Positions 57,557 to 64,000 of a stretch of DNA of 64,000 nt are shown here, in pieces. The stretch lies in the NCBI RefSeq assembly GCF_003933235.1, contig NZ_RWJI01000001.1, forward strand, positions 936,001 through 1,000,000, given 5' to 3'. Made by a program: the position numbers and the translations under genes. This stretch comes from Sphingorhabdus wooponensis (GTDB taxonomy: Bacteria > Pseudomonadota > Alphaproteobacteria > Sphingomonadales > Sphingomonadaceae). The notes beneath the pieces are model-generated. The model did no database searches, was not told the origin of the DNA, and was given only the letters and a program-made list of their open reading frames with translations. The stretch's first letter is position 1. The number at the start of each line of letters is the position of its first letter.

Positions 57557-58045
57557 TCAAGCCGCCGCGGCGAGCAATGTTTCAATGTCCTTGGCCAGCG
57601 CCTCTGGCTTTACCTGTGGGCCATGACGGGCCACAACATTCCCTTTGCGGTCCACAAGGAATTTGGTGAAGTTCCACTTGATGCCGCGCGAGCCCAAGAG
57701 GCCAGCCTGCTGCTGCTTCAGATAATGCCACAACGGATCTTCGTCCGTTCCGTTCACATCGATTTTAGCGGCCAATGGAAATGACACATCATAAGTCAGA
57801 GAACAGAAATTCTGAATTTCCTGCGCGTCGCCCGGTTCTTGCGCACCGAACTGGTTGCATGGGAAAGCAAGGATTTCGAGACCTTGGTCCTTATACTTGC
57901 GATATAGCGCCTCTAGGCCCTTATATTGCGGGGTGAAGCCACATTTGGATGCCGTGTTTACCACGAGCAACACTTTGCCCTGATGCGCGGCCAGCGCTTC
58001 GGTGCCGCCACCAGGCATTTTTACTGTGAAATCATAGACTGACAT
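57557..58045 (-). CDS. Glutathione peroxidase
   Basis: This 162-residue thioredoxin-fold peroxidase reduces hydrogen or lipid peroxides with glutathione or thioredoxin. It is the cysteine form: Cys35 in NTASKCGFTPQY replaces selenocysteine. The catalytic Gln lies in the LAFPCNQFGAQEPG motif and the Trp in WNFTKFLVDRKGN. The extra Cys in FPCNQFG may act as a resolving residue, giving thioredoxin-dependent activity. It lies 16 bases after lolD on the same strand and so may be expressed with lolCD. Confidence 0.93.
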   Translation of the reverse strand: MSVYDFTVKMPGGGTEALAAHQGKVLLVVNTASKCGFTPQYKGLEALYRKYKDQGLEILAFPCNQFGAQEPGDAQEIQNFCSLTYDVSFPLAAKIDVNGTDEDPLWHYLKQQQAGLLGSRGIKWNFTKFLVDRKGNVVARHGPQVKPEALAKDIETLLAAAA

Positions 58046-58061
58046 TTAGTGTCCCCTATTA

Positions 58062-58733
58062 TTATCCGAGCTTACCATCATGCAAGCGCACGACGCGATC
58101 CATCTTTGCTGCCAATCGCTCATTATGCGTGGCAACAATGGCTGACGATCCCTCTTCACGTACCAGCGCCATAAATTCACCCAACACAATATCGGCCGTA
58201 TGCTCGTCCAGATTGCCGCTTGGCTCATCGGCTAGCACCAGCTTTGGCCGGTTCGCCAATGCCCGGGCGACGGCCACGCGCTGTTGCTCACCACCCGACA
58301 GTTTTGAAGGCCTATGGTGGAGCCGTTCAGACAGGCCTAACTGCGTGAGCAAATAGGTCGCACGATCATGCGCAACATCGGGTGCGGCATCCGCAATCAA
58401 CTGCGGCAAAATGACATTTTCCAATGCGTCAAAGTCGGGCAATAAATGGTGAAATTGATATACAAAGCCCAGCTTTTGTCTGCGAATTTCGGTTTGTCGG
58501 TCAACACCGGCGGCGCTAACTTCTTCGCCATCGAGTTTAATGGATCCTGAAAAGCTACCTTCCAAAAGGCCTATTGCCTGCAGCATGGTCGATTTGCCGG
58601 AACCCGATGGGCCAAGCAACGCCACCAACTCACCTTTGCCGACTACAAGGTCAACGCCGCGCAGTACTTGTATCGTGACATCGCCTTGCACAAATTTGCG
58701 GCGGACATCGATAAGTTCCAAGATATTATTCAT
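58062..58733 (-). CDS. lolD: Lipoprotein-releasing ABC transporter ATPase LolD
   Basis: This 223-residue ATPase powers release of lipoproteins from the inner membrane toward the outer membrane. Walker A is [10 protein letters not shown], the Q-loop follows in [13 protein letters not shown], the ABC signature is [15 protein letters not shown], and Walker B is [13 protein letters not shown]. The [17 protein letters not shown] segment is typical of LolD. The chosen ATG at 58733 overlaps the end of the permease gene by eight bases; the open frame runs further upstream. The permease partner is encoded directly upstream, so the pair is one operon. Confidence 0.93.
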   Translation of the reverse strand: MNNILELIDVRRKFVQGDVTIQVLRGVDLVVGKGELVALLGPSGSGKSTMLQAIGLLEGSFSGSIKLDGEEVSAAGVDRQTEIRRQKLGFVYQFHHLLPDFDALENVILPQLIADAAPDVAHDRATYLLTQLGLSERLHHRPSKLSGGEQQRVAVARALANRPKLVLADEPSGNLDEHTADIVLGEFMALVREEGSSAIVATHNERLAAKMDRVVRLHDGKLG

Positions 58734-59976
58734 AACGCAGCACCTGAACGGGGTCCGTACTTGCTGCCTTGAGCGCCGGGTATAAGGTTGCAAGGAAACT
58801 GAACAGCAAAGCCAGACCGCATATCGCTAGCACTTCGAACGGGTCAGTGCGCGACGGCAGCTCGGTCAAGAATCGGATAGATGGGTCCCACAAATTCTGG
58901 CCGGTCACAAATTGAATGAAGTTCACCACCGATTGCCGGAAATACAGAAATATCGCGCCTAATATCATACCAAGTATTATCCCCGAAGAACCAATCAGTA
59001 AGCCGACAGTCATGAAAATCTTCAGCAGCGATTTGCGCGAAGCGCCCATGGTCCGCAATATAGCAATGTCGCGGGTTTTGGCGCGCACCAGCATGATGAG
59101 TGAGGACAAGATGTTGAACACCGCGACCAACACAATAATCGACAGGACGACAAACATCGCGACGCGTTCGACCGCCAAAGCCTCAAATAAAGACGCATTC
59201 ATGCTTTTCCAGTCGACAATCTGCCCCTTATTCTCAAGCTTCGGCAGTAAGGGCGCGAGGATTTCATTCACCTTGTCGGGGTTTTCGGTCTTGATCTCGA
59301 TCATCCCGATTTCATCGCCCATCAGCATCAAGACTTGCGCGCGTTCGATGGGCATGATGACAAACGCTTTGTCATAATCATACACCCCCACTTCAAAGAT
59401 CGCTGCAACCTCATAGGATATTTCACGCGGGACGGTGCCAAATGGCGTCGTTCGACCAGCTGGGTTGATGATCGTGACGCTCTGACCGACCTGTATGCCA
59501 AGATTCTGGGCAAGCCGTGATCCAATGGCCACCTTGTCTTCATTGGGGTTTAACCGACGCAAATCGCCGGCAACGGTCCTGCCCTTCAGCGTGTCGTTTT
59601 TTAAAATATCATTGACCGACATGCCACGCGCCAAAATAGCCTCGACGCGGCCATTGAAGGTCGTCAACAACGGTTGCTCAATTAATGCCGTTGCATCTGT
59701 GACCCCGTCTGTCTGCTTCACTTCGGTCAGAATTTGACGCCAATCTTGCAAGCGACCGCCATAGCCTTGAACAACTGCATGGCCGTTCAAGCCAACGATT
59801 TTATCAAATAATTCGGCGCGAAATCCATTCATCACGCTCATCACAATGATCAATGCAGCAACACCTAAAGCAACAGCGACCAGGCTGATGCTAGCCACGA
59901 GGAAAATGAAGCCTTCGCCCTTCCCCGGAAGCAGATATCGGCGTGCGACCATGCGTTCATATCGCGACAATATCAT
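58726..59976 (-). CDS. lolC: Lipoprotein-releasing permease LolC/LolE
   Basis: This 416-residue inner-membrane permease has one N-terminal transmembrane helix ([23 protein letters not shown]), a large periplasmic domain and three C-terminal helices (about 275-300, 325-350 and 385-405), the arrangement of LolC/LolE. The [14 protein letters not shown] segment and the [23 protein letters not shown] cytoplasmic loop are family features. Only one permease is encoded next to lolD, so a homodimer (LolF-like) is possible, as in many alphaproteobacteria. The start is chosen at ATG 59976; ATG 59994 is an alternative and the open frame reaches 60141. Confidence 0.9.
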   Translation of the reverse strand: MILSRYERMVARRYLLPGKGEGFIFLVASISLVAVALGVAALIIVMSVMNGFRAELFDKIVGLNGHAVVQGYGGRLQDWRQILTEVKQTDGVTDATALIEQPLLTTFNGRVEAILARGMSVNDILKNDTLKGRTVAGDLRRLNPNEDKVAIGSRLAQNLGIQVGQSVTIINPAGRTTPFGTVPREISYEVAAIFEVGVYDYDKAFVIMPIERAQVLMLMGDEIGMIEIKTENPDKVNEILAPLLPKLENKGQIVDWKSMNASLFEALAVERVAMFVVLSIIVLVAVFNILSSLIMLVRAKTRDIAILRTMGASRKSLLKIFMTVGLLIGSSGIILGMILGAIFLYFRQSVVNFIQFVTGQNLWDPSIRFLTELPSRTDPFEVLAICGLALLFSFLATLYPALKAASTDPVQVLRYE

Positions 59977-60296
59977 GTGCGGACACTCATCCATAATTTC
60001 TGCATAGATTGTTCTTAGGTTCCGCCATGAAGACTGGCAAGTATTGTTGCAGGCGTGCAACAGCATTTGAAAATAAGAAGATAGGCTTAGGGTTCCATTT
60101 GCAAAGCCAATCGCAAAAGCAGATGTAGATTTGGAATACATCGTTAGCTCAATAAGGCCGATGGTTCAGGGAGAAAATCAGACCTGTCGGTGGGGACCGG
60201 CAGAGGACTGAAAACCAACCATGCGCTGATAAAGCTGCATAGCGAGGCCGTTCGGACATTCCGGGCGGCCTTGTTTTTGAAGCAGTCGATTTTTTG

Positions 60297-60326
60297 CTCT
60301 TGTATTTTTTTCGGGCCATCCCATCT
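60297..60326 (+). promoter_or_regulatory. Heat-shock (sigma32/RpoH) promoter of hsp20
   Basis: CTCTTGTA (60297-60304) and TCCCATCT (60319-60326), 14 bases apart, fit the RpoH consensus (CTTGAA, 13-17 bases, CCCCATNT) with one mismatch in each main element. Transcription would begin near 60333, giving a leader of about 90 bases before the hsp20 start. Confidence 0.65.
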
Positions 60327-60334
60327 TGCCAGTC

Positions 60335-60418
60335 GGAGGCCACAAGGCTCCAAAACGAACATGCTGGCCGCTGCATCAGCGGGGTTGGCGACGAACCAAA
60401 TTGCTTGATGGAGAATTT
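60335..60418 (+). ncRNA. ROSE-like RNA thermometer in the hsp20 leader
   Basis: Three consecutive hairpins precede hsp20. Hairpin 1 is GGAGGCC-ACAA-GGCTCC (60335-60351, one bulged G). Hairpin 2 is CCGCTG-CAT-CAGCGG (60368-60382), extendable with G-U pairs to 60363-60389. Hairpin 3 pairs AAATT-G-CTT (60398-60406) with GAG-AATTT (60411-60418), with G60403 bulged, so that the GGAG ribosome binding site (60410-60413) is largely buried. The TTGCT anti-ribosome-binding element with a bulged G is the hallmark of ROSE elements. Confidence 0.72.
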
Positions 60419-60421
60419 GTA

Positions 60422-60907
60422 ATGACACGTTTTGATTTTACACCTTATCGCCGGAACACTGTTGGCTTTGACCGCCTATTTGAGCTGCTCGAAACCACGG
60501 GACGTGCCGCACAAAATGAAAACTACCCCCCATTCAATATCGAACGCACCGGTGAAAATGACTATAAGGTCACTGTCGCCGTGGCTGGATTCAAGATGGA
60601 TGAAATTGATATCGTTGCGCAGCAAAATTTGCTGATTGTCACCGGCAGCAAGCAAGGCGAAAGCAATGATAATCGTGATTTCCTGCACATGGGCATCGCA
60701 AACCGGAACTTCGAACGCCGCTTTCAACTTGCCGACCATATTCATGTCACCGACGCAGACATGGCCGACGGCCTTTTGATCATCAACCTCGTGCGTGAAG
60801 TGCCTGAAGCGTTAAAACCGCGCAAAATTGCGATTGGTGCGAATTTAACGCCAACGGTGATTGAGCATGATGCTGCGCCCAAGAAAAAAGGGCCGCAAGC
60901 GGTTTAA
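60422..60907 (+). CDS. Small heat shock protein, Hsp20/IbpA family
   Basis: This 161-residue alpha-crystallin-type chaperone binds unfolding proteins and holds them for refolding. The alpha-crystallin domain starts near residue 38 (FNIERTGENDYKVTVAVAGF) and ends with DGLLIINLVREVPE; an Arg-rich head (MTRFDFTPYRRNTVGFDRLF) and a Lys/Ala tail flank it. Length and domain layout match the IbpA group typical of alphaproteobacteria. The ATG at 60422 follows GGAG by eight bases; the longer open frame is not supported. It is transcribed alone, converging with pyrG over a hairpin. Control appears to be both transcriptional (sigma32) and by RNA thermometer. Confidence 0.94.
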   Translation: MTRFDFTPYRRNTVGFDRLFELLETTGRAAQNENYPPFNIERTGENDYKVTVAVAGFKMDEIDIVAQQNLLIVTGSKQGESNDNRDFLHMGIANRNFERRFQLADHIHVTDADMADGLLIINLVREVPEALKPRKIAIGANLTPTVIEHDAAPKKKGPQAV

Positions 60908-60915
60908 GCATTAGA

Positions 60916-60950
60916 AGATGGGGCGGCAGGAGAAAGCAGCCGCCCCGTCT
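60916..60950. terminator. Hairpin between convergent hsp20 and pyrG
   Basis: GGGGCGGC (60920-60927) pairs with GCCGCCCC (60939-60946), extended to 12 pairs (60916-60950) with one G-T pair, around an 11-base loop. It lies 9 bases past the hsp20 stop. No proper T tract follows on the plus strand, so it is probably a shared hairpin for both convergent genes. Confidence 0.6.
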
Positions 60951-60953
60951 CTC

Positions 60954-62588
60954 TTATACCAATCGGCTTTGCTGCAGCGCTGCCTTCACAAAGCTGGCGA
61001 ACAAGGGGTGCGGCGCAAATGGTCGTGATTTCAATTCCGGATGGAACTGCACGCCGATAAACCAAGGATGGTCTGGACGTTCGACAATCTCGGGCAATTC
61101 GCCATCGGGCGACATTCCACTGAACACCAATCCGCCTTGTTCGAGCGCGTCCTTATAATGGACGTTCACCTCATAACGATGGCGATGCCGCTCGGATATG
61201 TTTTTGCTACCGTAAATCGACGCAACATGGCTGTTTCCATCTAGAACGGCATCATAAGCACCAAGCCGCATCGTGCCGCCCATATCGCCGCCGGTCTCAC
61301 GCTTTTGAATACCCTCTTCGCTCATCCACTCGGTGATAATGCCAACGATAGGCTCATTTGTGGGGCCAAATTCTGTGCTTGATGCGCCTGATAGTCCTGC
61401 GGTGTTCCGCGCGCCTTCGATACATGCCATTTGCATGCCCAAGCAAATGCCGAAAAATGGTACATGGCGTTCACGTGCAAATTTGACGGCTGCAATCTTA
61501 CCTTCGGAACCGCGCTCACCAAATCCGCCGGGGACCAAAATGGCGTTCATGGGCTCAAGCGCCGTCGCAATGTCCTCTTCGGATTGCTCGAACAATTCGG
61601 CATCAATCCATTTGATATTAACCTTCACGCGGTTCGACAGTCCGCCATGCGTTAAAGCTTCGTTGAGTGATTTATAGGCATCGGCAAGGCCGACATATTT
61701 GCCGACAACGCCAATGGTCACCTCGCCTTCCGGGTTGGACTGCCGGTCGATGATATCGTCCCAACGGCCTAGATCAGGCTCGCCTTCCGATTCAAGGCCA
61801 AATGCCCGCAACACTTCGTTATCAAGCCCTTCGGCATGATATTGCAGGGGCACGGCATAAATGCTCTTTGCGTCCAACGCAGGGATAACTGCCTCTTTGC
61901 GTACGTTGCAAAAGGCCGCAATCTTGGCGCGCTCAGTTTCCGGCAAAGGATGTTCGCAACGGCACAGCAGGACATCGGGTTGAATACCCAAGGATGTCAA
62001 TTCACGCACACTATGTTGCGTGGGCTTCGTCTTCAATTCGCCAGCAGCAGCGATGTAAGGGACCAAGGTCACATGGACCGATAAGGTGAGTTCGCGGCCC
62101 AACTCGTTGCGCAACTGACGAATGGCCTCAATAAACGGCAGCGATTCGATGTCACCAACGGTCCCGCCGATTTCGCACAGAACAAAATCCAAATCCTGGG
62201 TCTCGGCCTTCGCAAATTCCTTAATGGCGTCGGTAACGTGCGGGATGACCTGCACAGTTGCACCAAGATAATCGCCGCGACGTTCTTTTTGGATAATCGT
62301 CTGATAAATCCGGCCAGAGGTAATATTGTCTGATTGCCGGGCGGAAACGCCGGTAAAGCGTTCATAATGACCAAGATCGAGGTCGGTTTCGGCCCCGTCA
62401 TCCGTCACATAGACTTCGCCATGTTGATAAGGCGACATCGTGCCTGGATCAACGTTAAGATAAGGGTCGAACTTCCGGATGCGGACGCGGTAGCCACGCG
62501 CTTGCAAAAGGGCAGCAAGCGATGCTGCCATAAGACCTTTGCCAAGCGAGGAGACCACGCCACCGGTGATAAAAATGAACCGTGTCAT
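60954..62588 (-). CDS. pyrG: CTP synthase
   Basis: This 544-residue enzyme aminates UTP to CTP with glutamine and ATP. The synthetase domain starts with [19 protein letters not shown] and has [15 protein letters not shown] and TKPTQHSV. The glutaminase domain has the catalytic Cys in [18 protein letters not shown], with the His/Glu pair near the end ([19 protein letters not shown]). Length is normal. It is last in a tpiA-secG-pyrG run on the minus strand, an order common in alphaproteobacteria, and converges with hsp20. Confidence 0.96.
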   Translation of the reverse strand: MTRFIFITGGVVSSLGKGLMAASLAALLQARGYRVRIRKFDPYLNVDPGTMSPYQHGEVYVTDDGAETDLDLGHYERFTGVSARQSDNITSGRIYQTIIQKERRGDYLGATVQVIPHVTDAIKEFAKAETQDLDFVLCEIGGTVGDIESLPFIEAIRQLRNELGRELTLSVHVTLVPYIAAAGELKTKPTQHSVRELTSLGIQPDVLLCRCEHPLPETERAKIAAFCNVRKEAVIPALDAKSIYAVPLQYHAEGLDNEVLRAFGLESEGEPDLGRWDDIIDRQSNPEGEVTIGVVGKYVGLADAYKSLNEALTHGGLSNRVKVNIKWIDAELFEQSEEDIATALEPMNAILVPGGFGERGSEGKIAAVKFARERHVPFFGICLGMQMACIEGARNTAGLSGASSTEFGPTNEPIVGIITEWMSEEGIQKRETGGDMGGTMRLGAYDAVLDGNSHVASIYGSKNISERHRHRYEVNVHYKDALEQGGLVFSGMSPDGELPEIVERPDHPWFIGVQFHPELKSRPFAPHPLFASFVKAALQQSRLV

Positions 62589-62687
62589 GGGAGAAAAGGC
62601 CTAAGCTATCTTTTCACCAAAACACAAGCGCACGAATCCGCCTGATGAAAATTAAACTGTGTAAAAAGATTTTTTCGAGGGCCGCGA

Positions 62688-63044
62688 TTATTTGTCGAGC
62701 GGAACTTCGGTTGCAGGTGCAGGTGTCGCTGCCGCTGGCGCAGTCGTTACTGGGGCGGTTGGCGCCACAGGCACTTCTGTGCGTTGCAAGCTATTGTCGA
62801 TTTCGCCGCTATTGCCTTTTTTCGCTGCAACAAAGGCCAAGGATATAGAAAGAATGATGAACAAGGTCGCCAATATCGTGGTCGTGCGCGTCAAAAAGTC
62901 GGCTGCACCGCGCGCAGACATCAGGCCCGATGGGCTTCCTCCCATGCCCAAGCCGCCACCTTCGGAGCGCTGCATCAAGATGATGCCAACGAGCGAAGCT
63001 GCGATAATGGCTTGAACGACGATGAGAAAATGAAAAATGCCCAT
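62688..63044 (-). CDS. secG: Preprotein translocase subunit SecG
   Basis: This 118-residue SecG improves SecYEG-driven protein export. Two transmembrane helices are visible (FHFLIVVQAIIAASLVGIIL at about 4-23 and TTTILATLFIILSISLAFVA at about 53-72), separated by the conserved glycine-rich loop (MQRSEGGGLGMGGSPSG). The Pro/Ala/Thr-rich tail (VPVAPTAPVTTAPAAA) is typical of sphingomonad SecG. The open frame reaches 63149, but the ATG at 63044 starts the first helix. It lies 79 bases after tpiA and 99 bases before pyrG on the same strand. Confidence 0.92.
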   Translation of the reverse strand: MGIFHFLIVVQAIIAASLVGIILMQRSEGGGLGMGGSPSGLMSARGAADFLTRTTTILATLFIILSISLAFVAAKKGNSGEIDNSLQRTEVPVAPTAPVTTAPAAATPAPATEVPLDK

Positions 63045-63123
63045 GAGAGATATTCCGAATATAAAAGGCAATATGCCAATGATTATTGCGCCCACATAGC
63101 GAGCGCATCCATATTCTTCAATG

Positions 63124-63870
63124 CTATTCGCCGCAGGCTTGGGCTGCAACCAATATTGGTTGGAATTTAGCCGCCGTCAGACTCGCACCGCCAATCAACC
63201 CGCCATCCACATTTGGCACCGCCAAAAGCTGTGCGGCATTATCACCATTCATCGAGCCGCCATATAAAATACGGATCTTTTCACCTTCTGGGCCATAACG
63301 CGCCACTAACGCAGCGCGAATGGCAGCATGCATATCTGCAACATCGGAAGGTTCGGCAACGCGGCCGGTGCCAATGGCCCATACAGGTTCATAGGCGACG
63401 CTGAGCCAAGCACCTGCAGCGGCCTCCGGTAAGGAATGGGCGACTTGGCCGAGGACAATGTCCAACGCCTTACCCGCTTCACGTTCCTCCAATGTTTCGC
63501 CTACGCACAATATGGCTTGCAAACCAGCTGCCTTCGCCGCTTCGGCTTTGGCGCGGATATCGGCGTCGCGCTCATGCTGAGCCGCACGACGTTCGCTATG
63601 GCCAATGATGGTCAATACAGCGCCTGCATCGGACAACATGTCCGCTGAAACACAGCCCATATGTGCCCCTGCCCTTTGCATGTGGCAATCCTGCCCACCG
63701 ATGGGAAACGCACCAACGGCGGTAACGGCACGCGTGATAAGCGTGGCTGGCACACATAAAGCTGAATCCACCAATGTGTAAAGTTGCGCCACAGCAGAAA
63801 TGGCTGCGATTTCGTCCAAATCATTGGACGTGCCATTCATTTTCCAATTCCCGACGATAAACTTGCGCAT
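63124..63870 (-). CDS. tpiA: Triosephosphate isomerase
   Basis: This 248-residue glycolytic TIM barrel interconverts dihydroxyacetone phosphate and glyceraldehyde-3-phosphate. Lys10 in VGNWKMNG, His91 in IIGHSERR and Glu161 in AYEPVWAIGTG are the catalytic residues. The phosphate loop GGSMNGDNAAQLL is near the end, followed by GLIGGASL. The open frame extends to 63918, but the ATG at 63870 gives the standard N-terminus. It probably leads the operon with secG and pyrG. The 130 bases upstream to the window edge show no supported gene. Confidence 0.95.
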   Translation of the reverse strand: MRKFIVGNWKMNGTSNDLDEIAAISAVAQLYTLVDSALCVPATLITRAVTAVGAFPIGGQDCHMQRAGAHMGCVSADMLSDAGAVLTIIGHSERRAAQHERDADIRAKAEAAKAAGLQAILCVGETLEEREAGKALDIVLGQVAHSLPEAAAGAWLSVAYEPVWAIGTGRVAEPSDVADMHAAIRAALVARYGPEGEKIRILYGGSMNGDNAAQLLAVPNVDGGLIGGASLTAAKFQPILVAAQACGE

Positions 63871-64000
63871 CAGACACCTCAAAATTTCATAGGCTACGAA
63901 TCTGTATGGGCTATCCATGCTTTCCGCCCTTTGGGCAAGTCTATCCCTTGATTGCCAGCGGTATGCCGCCTAAAGCGTCTCGCAAAGGCCACTTAGCGCC

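Larger units (their letters stand above)
59977..60421. other. 445-base divergent control region between lolC and hsp20
   Basis: No gene is supported here. A 94-codon minus-strand frame (60144-60428) and upstream extensions of the lolC and hsp20 frames cover it but show no domains. The plus-strand half holds a sigma32-like promoter (60297-60326) and a chain of three hairpins (60335-60351, 60363-60389 and 60398-60418) leading to hsp20. The minus-strand half should contain the lolCD promoter, which I cannot place. Confidence 0.6.

Noticed and set aside
60144-60428. 94-codon minus-strand frame in the lolC-hsp20 gap
   Set aside because: It crosses the sigma32-like promoter and the RNA thermometer hairpins and has no domain or start signal.

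Overview
The window is a stretch of housekeeping chromosome from an alphaproteobacterium, most probably a sphingomonad (Sphingomonadales, Sphingopyxis/Sphingorhabdus-like). This is an inference. It rests on a HemA-type 5-aminolevulinate synthase (C4 pathway), PhaR, a large TonB-dependent receptor ending in Phe, the methylmalonyl-CoA module, a carboxyspermidine-type polyamine operon, and intergenic palindromes of a kind I associate with sphingomonads. I see no prophage, insertion sequence, CRISPR array, rRNA or tRNA. Genes are tightly packed, with many 1-base (TAATG, TGATG) and 4-base (ATGA, GTGA, TTGA) overlaps and several TTG or GTG starts.

Layout. 1-10 kb (mostly minus strand): the start of a small secreted protein, a secreted amidohydrolase, pdhC-orf198-lpdA (an AT-rich membrane-protein gene sits inside the pyruvate dehydrogenase cluster), a divergent universal stress protein, rnr, an archaeal/eukaryal-type proS, and phaR. 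10-13.6 kb: a TonB receptor with a 45-bp triplicated N-terminal repeat and a textbook terminator. 13.6-24 kb (minus): alr, an MFS carrier and the propionyl-CoA to succinyl-CoA set (pccB, mce, mcm, bioB, a DUF1330 gene, pccA). Biotin synthase lies within the operon that makes a biotin enzyme.

24-36 kb: trhO, gst, gor, pgi, lepB-rnc-era, topA, dprA, plsY. 36-43 kb: a possible 31-residue membrane miniprotein overlapping hemA, a threonine dehydratase-like gene, the polyamine operon (carboxyspermidine dehydrogenase, nspC, ornithine decarboxylase) with a speF-like RNA leader, and two tandem MAPEG genes. 43-54 kb: rlmD-like methyltransferase, ilvD, N-formylglutamate amidohydrolase, ispE, ETF-ubiquinone oxidoreductase, a degenerate uracil-DNA-glycosylase-fold gene, a lytic transglycosylase, moaB and an acyl-CoA ligase. 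54-64 kb: dnaE, gpx, lolD, lolC/E, an hsp20 gene with a sigma32-like promoter and ROSE-like RNA thermometer, pyrG, secG and tpiA.

No large undescribed defence or mobile system is visible. The most interesting signals are small or regulatory: the ROSE-like thermosensor before hsp20 (60335-60418), the speF-like leader before the ornithine decarboxylase (about 40650-40758), the miniprotein upstream of hemA (35919-36014), a terminator whose 3' arm carries the ribosome binding site of the next gene (41996-42027), and the AT-rich gene embedded in the pyruvate dehydrogenase cluster (3148-3744).
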